Both the position numbers and the translations under genes were made by a program. Below are positions 23,352 to 32,172 of a stretch of 64,000 nt of DNA, piece by piece. This DNA comes from Gemmiger formicilis (lineage in GTDB: Bacteria; Bacillota; Clostridia; Oscillospirales; Ruminococcaceae): NCBI RefSeq assembly GCF_024462815.1, contig NZ_JANGCG010000004.1:121576-185575 (forward strand), given 5' to 3'. The stretch's first letter is position 1. Each line of letters starts with the position of its first letter. Under the pieces are notes generated by a model. That model saw only the letters and a program-made list of their open reading frames with translations, did not search any database and was not told the DNA's origin.

Positions 23352-24716
23352 ATGAGAAGTGTAAAACAAACGGATATTCTGACCGGCAGCATCCCGAAGC
23401 AGCTGCTGCTTTTCTTTCTGCCCATCTGGTTCGGCACGCTGTTCCAACAGCTCTACAACACGGCCGATACGCTGATTGTCGGCAACTTTGTGGGCACGAA
23501 CGCGCTGGCCGCGGTCGGCGCTACCGGCTCATTTGTCAACCTGCTGGTGGGCCTGTTTGTGGGCCTGTGCAGCGGCGCGGGGGTTGTGATTGCCCAGAGC
23601 TGGGGCGCGCATGACCCCAATGCCGTGGACCGGCAGGTACACACGGCGCTGGTGCTGAGCGTGGGCATCGGCGCGGTGCTGACGGTGCTCGGCTTTGTGA
23701 CAGCCGCCCCGATGATGCGTTTGATGGGCACCCCGGCGGAAATCCTGGACACCTCGGCGCAGTATCTGCGCATATATTTCCTAGGCATGATACCCCAGAT
23801 GCTCTACAATATGGGCACCAATATCCTGCGTGCCATCGGTGATTCCAAGCGGCCGCTCTACTTTTTGATTGCGGCATCGCTGGTCAATATCGCGCTGGAT
23901 ATTCTTTTCATCGCGGGGTTCGGCTGGGGCGTGACCGGCGCGGCGCTGGCAACGGTCCTCAGTCAGGTGGCAAGCGCGGTGCTGACACTGCGCTGCATTG
24001 TCGGCTCTGAAGGGATGCCGTGGCATATCCGGCTTGAAAAACTGCGTCTGCACGCTGATGTCTTTAAGGCTATCTGCACCATCGGCGTACCGGCGGCCGC
24101 CCAGAGCGCGATGTACAACATCAGCAATATCTTTATCCAGAGCAGCATGAACAGTTTTGGCACCAGCACGATTGCGGCGTGGGGCGTCTACGGCAAGATT
24201 GACTTTGTGTTCTGGATGACCATCAACTCGCTGGGCATTGCCATCACGACCTTTGCGGGGCAGAACTTCGGCGCACGGCAGTATGACCGCGTGCGGCGCG
24301 GCGTCAGGGTGTGTCTGGTCATGGCGGCGGGCATCACGCTGGTCATCAGCACGGTGTTCTACAACGCGGCAGAGCCGCTGTTCCGGCTGTTCAGTCAGGA
24401 TGATGCGGTAGTGGCCGTCGGCGTGGGCATGATGCACGTTTTAACGCCGGTGTATATCACCTACATCTGCATTGAGGTGCTGGCCGGTGCGCTGCGCGGC
24501 TGCGGCGATGTGCGGATCCCCACGCTGATTACGGTGTTTTTTGTCTGCGGCCTGCGGATGCTCTGGCTGTTCATCGCCGTGCCGCTGCACCACGAAGTAG
24601 CCACGGTGGAGCTGAGCTACCCCATCACATGGACGCTGGCCTCGCTGTTGTTTATTGTGTATTACAACAAGGGCAACTGGCTGCAGCGCTGTGCGGAGAG
24701 GCAGGAAAAGGCATAG
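23352..24716 (+). CDS. MATE-family multidrug/Na+ antiporter
   Basis: The 454-residue protein has about twelve membrane helices and DinF/NorM-type blocks: IPKQLLLFFLPIWFGTLFQQLYNTADTLIVG at the start, the NMGTNILRAIGDSKRPLYF loop, and the duplicated second half from about residue 230. It exports organic cations or other compounds using an ion gradient; the substrate cannot be told. The RBS before ATG 23352 is weak. It is a single-gene unit. Confidence 0.93.
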   Translation: MRSVKQTDILTGSIPKQLLLFFLPIWFGTLFQQLYNTADTLIVGNFVGTNALAAVGATGSFVNLLVGLFVGLCSGAGVVIAQSWGAHDPNAVDRQVHTALVLSVGIGAVLTVLGFVTAAPMMRLMGTPAEILDTSAQYLRIYFLGMIPQMLYNMGTNILRAIGDSKRPLYFLIAASLVNIALDILFIAGFGWGVTGAALATVLSQVASAVLTLRCIVGSEGMPWHIRLEKLRLHADVFKAICTIGVPAAAQSAMYNISNIFIQSSMNSFGTSTIAAWGVYGKIDFVFWMTINSLGIAITTFAGQNFGARQYDRVRRGVRVCLVMAAGITLVISTVFYNAAEPLFRLFSQDDAVVAVGVGMMHVLTPVYITYICIEVLAGALRGCGDVRIPTLITVFFVCGLRMLWLFIAVPLHHEVATVELSYPITWTLASLLFIVYYNKGNWLQRCAERQEKA

Positions 24717-24734
24717 GCTTTTGCGGATTGCCCT

Positions 24735-24830
24735 GTAGGGCCCCGGGCGTTACCCATAAACAGTATTTTATGGGTAACTTGCCCCTCATCAGTCATCTGC
24801 GGTGACAGCTTCCCCCCGCAGGGGGAAGCC
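24735..24830. repeat. Repeat cluster between the MATE gene and glnS
   Basis: A GTAGGG edge at 24735 is followed by a long hairpin (TTACCCATAAA pairing with TTTATGGGTAA, 24750-24778) and a second palindrome CTTCCCCCCGCAGGGGGAAG (24809-24828). Confidence 0.7.
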
Positions 24831-24847
24831 ATATGAACCTCAACAAA

Positions 24848-24890
24848 AATCCCCCATCGGAACAAAGGATATGCTCCGATGGGGGGGTAT
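24848..24890 (-). terminator. Terminator of glnS
   Basis: An 11-bp stem (CCCCCATCGGA 24851-24861 with TCCGATGGGGG 24875-24885) has a T-run on each side. It abuts the glnS stop. Confidence 0.9.
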
Positions 24891-24893
24891 TTT

Positions 24894-26555
24894 TTACAGC
24901 TTGAAGCTGTCCTTCAGGGTCACAATGCGGTTGTAAACGCCGGGATGCTTGCTGTCGGGGGTGAAATAGCCGTTGCGCACGAACTGGAAGCGCTCGCCGG
25001 GCTTGGCATCCTTTAGGCTCTCCTCCAGCTTGGCACCCTGCAGCGTCTTGACGCTGTCGGGGTTCAGGTAATCCTTGAAGTCGGCATCGTCGGGGATGCT
25101 GTTCATATTCGCCTCGGTGAAGAGCTTGTCATACAGCTTGATCTCGGCGTCAATGCAGTGGACGCAGCTGACCCAGTGAATCGTACCGCGCACCTTGCGG
25201 CCGTCGGCGGGGTTGCCGTTGCGGGTCTCGAGGTCGGCCTCGGCGTGGATGGCCACAACCTTGCCGTTCTCGTCCTTGTCCACGCCGGTGCAGCGAACCA
25301 GATAAGCACCCATCAGGCGCACCTCGCTGCCCAGCGTCAGGCGCTTGAACTTCGGCGGCGGCACCTCAAAGAAGTCGCTGTTCTCAATCCACAGCTCCTT
25401 GGTAAAGGCAACCTTGCGGGTCGTGGTGTCGTTGGCGTCGCGGTTCGGGTTGTTGGGCAGGTCAAAATACTCGCACTGGTCGGCGGGGTAGTTGTCGATG
25501 ATGAGCTTGACCGGCTCCAGCACAGCCACACGGCGCTGGGCGTTCAGCTCCAGCTCGGCGCGCAGCACGGCCTCCAGCTGGCGCATATCCACAAGGTTGT
25601 CCGCCTTGGAGATACCGGCCTCCTTGACGAAGGTGAAGATGCTGGTCGGCGTATAGCCGCGGCGGCGCAGGCCGCACAGGGTGGGCATACGGGGGTCATC
25701 CCAGCCGTCCACGATGTTCTTCTCGACCAGCTCACGCAGATAGCGCTTGCTCATAACGGTGTTCGTCACGTTCAGGCGGGCAAACTCGCGCTGCTTCGGG
25801 AACTCCTTGCCAAACAGATTGGTGATGACCCAGTCATACAGCGGGCGGTGGTTCTCAAACTCCAGACTGCACAGGCTGAAGGTGATGCCCTCAATGGCGT
25901 CCTGAATCGGGTGGGCAAAATCGTACATCGGGTAGATGCACCACTTGCTGCCCTGACGGTGATGCTCGACGTGCTTGATGCGGTAGATGGTCGGGTCGCG
26001 CATATTCATATTCGGGCTGGCCAGATCGATCTTGGCGCGCAGCGTCTTTTCGCCGTCCGCAAACTCACCGGCGCGCATACGGCGGAACAGGTCCAGGTTC
26101 TCCTCCGGCGTGCGGTCACGGTAGGGGCTGGGGCGGCTGGGCTTACCGGCGTCATTGCCGCGGTACTCCTGCATCTGCTCGCGGGTCAGGTCATCGACGT
26201 AGGCCTTGCCCTCCTTGATGAGCTGCTCGGCGTACTCATAGCAGCGCTCAAAATAGTCGCTGCCGTAGTAGATGCCGCCGTTGGGCTCGGCACCCAGCCA
26301 CTTCAGGTCCTGCAGGATGCTCTGCACGTATTCGTCACCCTCGCGGGCGGGGTTCGTATCGTCAAAGCGCAGGTTGAACAGGCCGCCGTAATGCTTGGCG
26401 ATGGTATAGTTGATGAAGATAGCCTTGGCCGAGCCGATGTGCAGATAGCCGTTCGGCTCCGGCGGGAAACGGGTATGTACCACGTCAACCTTGCCCTCGG
26501 CGAGGTCGGCGTCAATGATATCCGTCAAAAAGTTGGAAAATTTTTCTTCTGCCAT
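24894..26555 (-). CDS. glnS: Glutamine--tRNA ligase
   Basis: The 553-residue class I synthetase charges tRNA-Gln. The HIGH motif is PPEPNGYLHIGSAKA, the KMSKS equivalent is VMSKRYL, and the GlnRS-specific FDDTNP and catalytic LRGDLT-like EFENHRPLYDWV blocks are present. The anticodon-binding beta-barrels occupy the last 200 residues. ATG 26555 was chosen for the family start MAEEKFSNFLTDII. Many Firmicutes use GatCAB instead; presence of GlnRS fits this clostridial group. Single gene with its own promoter and terminator. Confidence 0.96.
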   Translation of the reverse strand: MAEEKFSNFLTDIIDADLAEGKVDVVHTRFPPEPNGYLHIGSAKAIFINYTIAKHYGGLFNLRFDDTNPAREGDEYVQSILQDLKWLGAEPNGGIYYGSDYFERCYEYAEQLIKEGKAYVDDLTREQMQEYRGNDAGKPSRPSPYRDRTPEENLDLFRRMRAGEFADGEKTLRAKIDLASPNMNMRDPTIYRIKHVEHHRQGSKWCIYPMYDFAHPIQDAIEGITFSLCSLEFENHRPLYDWVITNLFGKEFPKQREFARLNVTNTVMSKRYLRELVEKNIVDGWDDPRMPTLCGLRRRGYTPTSIFTFVKEAGISKADNLVDMRQLEAVLRAELELNAQRRVAVLEPVKLIIDNYPADQCEYFDLPNNPNRDANDTTTRKVAFTKELWIENSDFFEVPPPKFKRLTLGSEVRLMGAYLVRCTGVDKDENGKVVAIHAEADLETRNGNPADGRKVRGTIHWVSCVHCIDAEIKLYDKLFTEANMNSIPDDADFKDYLNPDSVKTLQGAKLEESLKDAKPGERFQFVRNGYFTPDSKHPGVYNRIVTLKDSFKL

Positions 26556-26592
26556 AGTTACACCCCAAATTAGCATAGCTTTATATCTTCCT

Positions 26593-26621
26593 ATTATATC
26601 TTGATTGCCGCCATTTAGCAA
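26593..26621 (-). promoter_or_regulatory. Promoter of glnS
   Basis: On the minus strand TTGCTA (26616-26621), 17 bases, TATAAT (26593-26598). Confidence 0.8.
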
Positions 26622-26666
26622 GAGTAAAAAACTTGATTGTGCCTACTGTTATTCAGAAAGTATTTG

Positions 26667-26675
26667 TGCTATAAT
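26667..26675 (+). promoter_or_regulatory. Extended -10 promoter of the SGNH-XpaC-ABC operon
   Basis: TGC plus TATAAT (26670-26675), 40 bases before the SGNH start. It is divergent from glnS. Confidence 0.65.
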
Positions 26676-26714
26676 CAATACTGATTTGTTGTGTTAGAAA
26701 GGGGGCTTGTGCCA

Positions 26715-27851
26715 ATGCCTACCCCACAGGAACGCGGGCCGCGCCGCCCGCGCCCGGAAATGGACAGAAAATACCGCATGGAGGGGGACTGGGCGGTGCC
26801 CAACCAGCGCCCGGCCCCGCCGCCGCAGCGCCGTACCCCCACGCAGGAGCAGCGCCGCGCCGCCGCACGCCGCCGGGAGCAGCGCAGGCACCGCCGCCAG
26901 CTGGCCGTGGTCGGCACGGTCGGCGGGATTCTGGTGCTGTCCGGCATCATCACGGTGCTGCTGCCCAAGAGCGCCAAGGGAGAAGCGGAGGTTCCCATTG
27001 CCACGCCGGAAACCAGCGCCACCCGGCTGGTGGCCCCTGTGCCCTACGGCGGGGACGGTGCCTCCACCACGGTGCAGGCCGTCAACTGGGGCACCGTCGG
27101 CCCGCAAAAGCAGGCGGGCAGCTACACCTACACGGCGCTGCCCGCCCAGCCCGACGCTGTGCCGGAGTTTGGCCGGGTGTCCACAAGCTGGTTTGCCGAC
27201 GCCGCCCTTCTGGGTGACTCGCTGACGGCGGGCTTCTGCGTGAACGAGTACAATATAGATGTGGGCGGCGCGCTGGTCTGCGGCTATGAGGGCGTCAGCC
27301 CCAACACAATCGTCAACCGCACCACCGCCACCAGCCCCGACCGCGGCGAGGAGGTTCCGCTGGACGTGCTTTCCGCCGCACAGCCCGCCAAGCTGTATAT
27401 CCTTATCGGCACCAATGCGCTGGTGCAGCCCGGCAACGATGACACCTTTCTGGCGTACTACGGCAAAATGCTGGACGAGCTGCGCACTGCGCTGCCCAAC
27501 ACGGTATTCTATGTGCAGTCAGTCCTGTCCGCTACGCAGGAGAAGGTCGGCGACGACCTGCCGGGCCTTGCCCCCGACCGTCTGGCGGTTATCAACGCGG
27601 CCATACAGCAGCTTTGCGCCGAGCGCGGCTGCTACTATCTGGATTTAAACGCCGAATTTGCCGATGCGGACGGTTATCTTTCGGCTGAATTTGCCCAGCC
27701 GGACGGCGTGCATCTGACGGTCTCCGGCTACAGCAAGTGGGTCAGCTACCTCTGCACCCATCTGCCTTACGATAAGGACAACCCCTATCAGCCGGGCAGC
27801 ACCTACTACCTCAGCGACGATATGAAAAACCTACTCAGCGATATTCCGTAA
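26715..27851 (+). CDS. Membrane-anchored SGNH/GDSL hydrolase
   Basis: This is a 378-residue protein. ATG 26715 has GGGGG 9 bases upstream. It starts with a proline- and arginine-rich cytosolic tail (1-60), then one membrane helix (about 65-85), a linker and an SGNH domain (about 160-378). Block I is LLGDSLTAGF (nucleophile serine), block III is LIGTNAL, and block V is DGVHLTVSGY (Asp and His). It would be an esterase outside the membrane, probably removing or moving an acyl group on a wall or surface glycan. It leads a four-gene operon with an XpaC-like protein and a polysaccharide-type ABC exporter. Confidence 0.88.
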   Translation: MPTPQERGPRRPRPEMDRKYRMEGDWAVPNQRPAPPPQRRTPTQEQRRAAARRREQRRHRRQLAVVGTVGGILVLSGIITVLLPKSAKGEAEVPIATPETSATRLVAPVPYGGDGASTTVQAVNWGTVGPQKQAGSYTYTALPAQPDAVPEFGRVSTSWFADAALLGDSLTAGFCVNEYNIDVGGALVCGYEGVSPNTIVNRTTATSPDRGEEVPLDVLSAAQPAKLYILIGTNALVQPGNDDTFLAYYGKMLDELRTALPNTVFYVQSVLSATQEKVGDDLPGLAPDRLAVINAAIQQLCAERGCYYLDLNAEFADADGYLSAEFAQPDGVHLTVSGYSKWVSYLCTHLPYDKDNPYQPGSTYYLSDDMKNLLSDIP

Positions 27852-27862
27852 AGGAGCCACAC

Positions 27863-29182
27863 ATGCCAAACAACAACGAACATCCGCGCTACACCGACCC
27901 GGAGCATCCCTACTCCGGCAGCGGCCCCCGCTACCAGAACAACTATAACCGCGACGAATACCACGCCGGGGACGGCCCGTTCCAGTTCCCATGGTGGGCC
28001 ATCGTGATTGGCTTTGTGGTATGGTGGCCGCTTGGGTTTATCTTCATCGGGCTGAACGCGGCCATGAAGAACGGCAAGCTCGGCGGGTTGGAGCAGAAAG
28101 CGCGTGAGAGAACCCACATTGTCACCCGGAGCACCACGCGCACGGTCTATGAGGCGCAGTACCGCCCCATCTATGACCGCGAGACCCCGCCCGAAGCACA
28201 GGGCAAGCCGCAGGATAAGACCGCCCCGGCGCAGCCTGCTCCGGATGCCGCCAAAGCGCAGGAAACCGCCAAGAGGATCAAGGGCGCGGCGCTGGCCACC
28301 GGGCTGACGGTGGTGGGCGTGCTGCTGCTGGCGGTGGCGGTGCTGGCCCTGCCGGACGGCCTTTTCTGGCTACCGGAGGCCCTTGCCGAGGGCGACTATT
28401 ACTGGCGCTGGCTGCTGGAGGACAGTATGCCCGGCCTGATTGCCATGACCGGTGGTCTGGGCTGCCTGTTCGGCGCACAGCACATCCGCACCTCTCGCCG
28501 TATGCGCCGCAAAATCGAAAACATTGTCGGCGATTCCCAGTATATGTACATTCAGGACATCGCCGATGCGATTCCCTGCAGCTATGACAAGTGCTGCAAG
28601 CATCTGGAAAACTGCATTGACGAGGGACTGTTCGGCCCTGACGCCTACCTGGATATGCGCCGCAAATGTCTGGTGGTGACCGGCAAGGCCCCCGAGCCGG
28701 AGCCGAAAAAGCCCCGCAAGCCCAAGGCCGAAAAGGCGGAAAAGCCCGCCGCTATGCCCCAGCAGGACAAGTACCAGAAGATACTGGACGAGCTGCACAG
28801 GGTCAATGACGCCATCCCCGATGAGGAGATGACCGACAAAATCAGCCGTCTGGAGGCAGTTGCGGCCAAGATTTTTGAGCAGGCCCGCACCGACCCCGAC
28901 AAGCTGCCCCAGATGCGCAAATTTATGGACTATTATCTGCCGACCTCGCTCAAGCTGCTGAACACCTATGCAGAGCTTGACCGGCAGGGCATTGAGGGCG
29001 AAAACATCACCGAGTCGAAGCGCCGCATTGAGCAGACGATGGACACGCTGGTCGACGCGTTTGAGAACCAACTGGACCGCCTATTTGCCAGCGATGCGCT
29101 GGACGTCAGCACCGATATTGACGTGATGCAGAATATGCTGCGCGCCGACGGCCTGACCGAGGATGAACCCTTCAAGCTGTGA
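27863..29182 (+). CDS. XpaC-like membrane protein (5-bromo-4-chloroindolyl phosphate hydrolysis family)
   Basis: The 439-residue protein has a short N-terminal tail, a hydrophobic WW-rich segment (about 44-65), two more membrane helices (about 145-170 and 195-212), a lysine/proline-rich stretch (about 275-300) and a C-terminal helical domain (about 305-425). YYLPTSLKLLNTYAELDRQG and the following coiled segment are the XpaC hallmark. XpaC is usually next to TelA (toxic anion resistance), which is absent in this window. The biochemical role is not established. AAGGAG lies 7 bases before ATG 27863, 11 bases after the SGNH gene. Confidence 0.8.
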   Translation: MPNNNEHPRYTDPEHPYSGSGPRYQNNYNRDEYHAGDGPFQFPWWAIVIGFVVWWPLGFIFIGLNAAMKNGKLGGLEQKARERTHIVTRSTTRTVYEAQYRPIYDRETPPEAQGKPQDKTAPAQPAPDAAKAQETAKRIKGAALATGLTVVGVLLLAVAVLALPDGLFWLPEALAEGDYYWRWLLEDSMPGLIAMTGGLGCLFGAQHIRTSRRMRRKIENIVGDSQYMYIQDIADAIPCSYDKCCKHLENCIDEGLFGPDAYLDMRRKCLVVTGKAPEPEPKKPRKPKAEKAEKPAAMPQQDKYQKILDELHRVNDAIPDEEMTDKISRLEAVAAKIFEQARTDPDKLPQMRKFMDYYLPTSLKLLNTYAELDRQGIEGENITESKRRIEQTMDTLVDAFENQLDRLFASDALDVSTDIDVMQNMLRADGLTEDEPFKL

Positions 29183-29240
29183 TGGAAAGGCCTCCCTTGT
29201 CAAACAGCAATTCTATTTTTCGCAAGGAGTTTTACCCCCT

Positions 29241-30041
29241 ATGTCAAAAACCACGCAGGGTCAGCTGCACAACAGCTGGCACAATTTCTCCAAGTACCGC
29301 CCCCTCATCCGGGAGCTGGTCACACGCGACCTTAAAGTAAAATACCGCCGCAGCGTTCTGGGCTACGTGTGGAGCATCCTCAACCCGCTGCTTATGATGC
29401 TTCTGCAGACGCTGGTCTTTTCCTATATGTTCCGCTACGATATCCCGAACTTTCCGCTGTATCTGATTTGCGGCAACACGATGTTCAACTTCTTCAACGA
29501 GAGCACCAATATGGGTATGGGCAGCGTGCTGGGCAATGCGTCGCTGATTAAAAAGGTCTATATCCCCAAGTTTATCTTTCCCATCAGCCGGGTGCTTTCC
29601 AGCTTTGTGAACCTTCTGTTCAGTCTGGTGGCCATTGTGCTGGTTATGCTGATTACCCGCTCGCCCTTCTACTGGACGATTCTGCTGGTCTGGGTGCCGC
29701 TTTTGCTGCTGCTGGTTTTCTGCTGCGGTATGGCGGTGCTGCTCAGCGCATTGGCGGTCTATTTCCGGGATTTGCAGTACCTGTACGGTATTGTGACGAT
29801 GGCATGGATGTATGCAACCCCGCTGTTCTACCCGCTTTCCGCTCTGCCGCCGTTCATGATTCCGCTGATTAAGCTGAACCCCCTGTACCACTACATCAAC
29901 TGTATGCGCTGTCTGGTTATGTACGGCACAGTGCCCGGCCCCAACACATGGATTGCCTGCATCGGCTGCGCGGCGGTCATGATGGCCGTGGGGCTTGCCG
30001 CTTTCCGCAAGCTGCAGCGCAACTTCATTCTGTATCTGTAA
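29241..30041 (+). CDS. ABC-2 exporter permease, polysaccharide type (TagG/Wzm-like)
   Basis: The 266-residue protein has six membrane helices. The family start is present: LIRELVTRDLKVKYRRSVLG followed by VWSILNPLLMMLL. The periplasmic-gate segment ends YHYINCMR. With the ATPase that follows 14 bases later it should export an undecaprenyl-linked glycan or teichoic-type polymer. ATG 29241 follows AAGGAG with 11 bases spacing; upstream codons in the frame are not conserved. Confidence 0.93.
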   Translation: MSKTTQGQLHNSWHNFSKYRPLIRELVTRDLKVKYRRSVLGYVWSILNPLLMMLLQTLVFSYMFRYDIPNFPLYLICGNTMFNFFNESTNMGMGSVLGNASLIKKVYIPKFIFPISRVLSSFVNLLFSLVAIVLVMLITRSPFYWTILLVWVPLLLLLVFCCGMAVLLSALAVYFRDLQYLYGIVTMAWMYATPLFYPLSALPPFMIPLIKLNPLYHYINCMRCLVMYGTVPGPNTWIACIGCAAVMMAVGLAAFRKLQRNFILYL

Positions 30042-30055
30042 GGAGCTTCCCTCAT

Positions 30056-30796
30056 ATGTCCATCATTCAGGTGGAGGATGTCTCGATGCGCTTCAACCTT
30101 GCGCAGGAAAAAACGGAGACCCTCAAGGAATACACCGTCAAGCTGCTCAAGCACCAGCTTTTCTTCAACGAATTTTACGCACTGCGGGATATTTCGTTCC
30201 AAATTGAACCCGGCGAGTCGGTGGCGCTTATCGGCCGCAACGGCAGCGGCAAAAGCACAATGCTCAAGCTCATTGCGGGCGTTATGTACCCCACCACGGG
30301 CAGTGTCACCGTCAACGGCGAGATTGCGCCCCTCATCGAACTGGGCGCAGGCTTTGATATGGACCTGACCGCCCGCGAGAACGTCTTTCTCAACGGCGCT
30401 GTGCTGGGGCATGACCGCGCCTATATGCAGGAGCATTTCAAAAATATCATCGACTTTGCCGAGCTGTGGGATTTTGTCGATGTGCCGGTCAAAAACTATT
30501 CCAGCGGTATGATTGCGCGGCTGGGCTTCTCGATTGCAACCGAGGTCAAGGCCGATATTCTGGCCTGTGACGAGATTCTGTCCGTGGGCGATTTTATGTT
30601 CCAGCAGAAGTGCCACCAGCGGATGGAACAGATGCTTTCCGGCGGTACCACGCTGCTTTTTGTCAGCCATGACATCAATCAGGTCAAACAGCTGTGCAAG
30701 CGCGCCATCTGGATTGACCACGGCCGCCTGCGCGGCGACGGCCCGGCGGAGGAGGTCTGCAACGCCTACGTCGAGGCCATGCAGCGGGGAGAATGA
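30056..30796 (+). CDS. ABC exporter ATP-binding subunit, polysaccharide type (TagH/Wzt-like)
   Basis: The 246-residue ATPase has Walker A IGRNGSGKST, signature NYSSGMIARLGFS, Walker B ADILACDEILSVGD and an H-loop SHD. The N-terminus carries the insertion between strands (LKEYTVKLLKHQLFFNEF) typical of TagH/Wzt/RfbB proteins. There is no C-terminal glycan-binding domain, so chain-length recognition of the Wzt-extended type is not expected. It is the last gene of the SGNH-XpaC-ABC operon and is followed by a strong terminator. Confidence 0.94.
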   Translation: MSIIQVEDVSMRFNLAQEKTETLKEYTVKLLKHQLFFNEFYALRDISFQIEPGESVALIGRNGSGKSTMLKLIAGVMYPTTGSVTVNGEIAPLIELGAGFDMDLTARENVFLNGAVLGHDRAYMQEHFKNIIDFAELWDFVDVPVKNYSSGMIARLGFSIATEVKADILACDEILSVGDFMFQQKCHQRMEQMLSGGTTLLFVSHDINQVKQLCKRAIWIDHGRLRGDGPAEEVCNAYVEAMQRGE

Positions 30797-30820
30797 GCTG
30801 CTGGCAAAACCATACAAAAT

Positions 30821-30855
30821 AAGCCGCAGATGCGTGTTGTGCATCTGCGGCTTTT
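30821..30855 (+). terminator. Bidirectional terminator between two convergent glycan operons
   Basis: AAGCCGCAGATGC (30821-30833) pairs with GCATCTGCGGCTT (30841-30853). TTT follows on the plus side and ATTTTGT on the minus side. Confidence 0.88.
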
Positions 30856-30875
30856 GCTGTCTTAAGGCTGCTACT

Positions 30876-30904
30876 GTAGGGGCGGCGTCCCCCGACGCCC
30901 CGGG
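30876..30904 (+). repeat. GTAGGGG-type palindromic repeat
   Basis: GTAGGGGCGGCGTC paired with the GACGCCCC half. It sits between the terminator and the thrE pair. Confidence 0.75.
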
Positions 30905-30937
30905 CAGCTGGCCCGGGAAATTGTGTTTGCGGGCAAC

Positions 30938-31399
30938 CTACAGCCGGTCGTTTCGCGGGTCATGGCGGCTGGGCAGCGGGACGCTGCATACCAGCGCAAT
31001 GCCCAGCGCCAGCGCCAAGGCAACCTTGAAAGTCTCGCCGCCCTTGCTGGCAAAGAGCTCCTGCTTGCCCTGCAAAAAGTAGTAGGCCGTGTAGTAGATA
31101 CCGGCACCCGGCACCAGCGGGAAGATACCCGGCAGCAGGAAAATCGTCACCGGGGCCTTGTGGTTGATGGAGAAGAACCGCGCACAGGCGGTCAGCGGCA
31201 GGGTGGCCGCCAGCGTGGCAATGGCCGGGCTCATGCCGAACAGCTCCACGCCGAAGATGTATACCATCCAGCCCACCGCGCCGGTCAGACCGGCGGCCAG
31301 ATAGTGCCGCCGCGGCACCTGAAAGGTAATGCCGAAGCTGATGGTGGCAATGACCACCACCACAAAATGGGCAAGGTAGTGCGTCCATGCAGGCATCAT
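30938..31399 (-). CDS. Threonine/serine exporter, C-terminal-half subunit (ThrE_2 family)
   Basis: The 153-residue protein has about five membrane helices, with the family's FGITFQVPRRHYLAAGLTGA and LLPGIFPLVPGAGIYYTAY segments. In split ThrE systems this small subunit pairs with a larger one encoded next to it. Its ATG overlaps the stop of the larger subunit (ATGA), so the two are co-translated. It is the last gene of the minus-strand nonulosonate operon. Confidence 0.9.
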   Translation of the reverse strand: MMPAWTHYLAHFVVVVIATISFGITFQVPRRHYLAAGLTGAVGWMVYIFGVELFGMSPAIATLAATLPLTACARFFSINHKAPVTIFLLPGIFPLVPGAGIYYTAYYFLQGKQELFASKGGETFKVALALALGIALVCSVPLPSRHDPRNDRL

Positions 31400-32172
31400 A
31401 CCGCCACCCCCAGTCCGCGGGCCAGGATCCAGCCCAGCACCACGCCGCCCGCAATGCTGCCCGCAATGAACAGGGCATCCAACAGGCGGATGGAGCCGGA
31501 AAGATAATCGCCGTTCAGAATATCCCGCACGCCCATCGTCAGGGCCACGCCGGGGGTCAGCACCATCAGCGCGCCGATGATGGCCGCGTTGGCGCTGACG
31601 GCGGGAACCACGGCTTGCACCGCGATGGCCCACACCGTGCAGCAGAACGCCGCCGCAATGTCGGTGAACATCCGGTTGATGCCGTGCCGGCCGAAATACT
31701 GGCAGACCAGCGATTCCAACAGGCCCGCCACGGCGGCCACCGGCATATCGGCCAGCGTGCCGCCGAACAGATAGGTAAACCCCGCCGAGCCTGCAATGCA
31801 GGCCAGCGTTTCCACCCGGGGGCCTACGCGGGGCAGGGCGCGGGCGGCCTGCAGTCGCTGCTCGGCCTGCGCCATATCCAGCTTGCCCGCCGCCAGCTCG
31901 CGGGAGAGCTCGTTCACGGCCTCCACGCGGCCCAGATGGGTGGAAACGGTCGGCACGTGCCGCAGCAGCGAAGAAGCGTCCTGCCCGGGCCGGTGGGCTG
32001 AGGCAAAGATGCCGTTGGTCAGCACATAGACGTGGAAATCCTGTACGCCAAGGCTGGCGGCCATAATTTCCATCGTCTGCTGGACGCGGAAAACCTCGCC
32101 GCCGTTTTCCAGCAGGGTCTGGCCCGCGTCCATGACCAGCTCCACCGCACGGTCAAACGTGCCCTCAGCCAC
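31396..32172 (-). CDS. Threonine/serine exporter, N-terminal-half subunit (ThrE family)
   Basis: This is a 258-residue protein. The start is GTG 32172, with GGGAGA 8 bases upstream; it overlaps the CMP-transferase gene by 8 bases. A soluble N-terminal part (1-110) carries the family motif ENGGEVFRVQQTMEIMA. Membrane helices follow, with NRMFTDIAAAFCCT and LTPGVALTMGVRDILNGDYLSG. It exports threonine and serine or similar small molecules by proton exchange. Placement at the end of a sugar-acid operon is unusual; it may be simple read-through, or the operon may need amino-acid export. Confidence 0.92.
   Translation of the reverse strand: MAEGTFDRAVELVMDAGQTLLENGGEVFRVQQTMEIMAASLGVQDFHVYVLTNGIFASAHRPGQDASSLLRHVPTVSTHLGRVEAVNELSRELAAGKLDMAQAEQRLQAARALPRVGPRVETLACIAGSAGFTYLFGGTLADMPVAAVAGLLESLVCQYFGRHGINRMFTDIAAAFCCTVWAIAVQAVVPAVSANAAIIGALMVLTPGVALTMGVRDILNGDYLSGSIRLLDALFIAGSIAGGVVLGWILARGLGVAV

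Noticed and set aside
25158..26573. A 471-codon plus-strand frame
   Set aside because: Fully antisense to glnS, with no recognisable motif.
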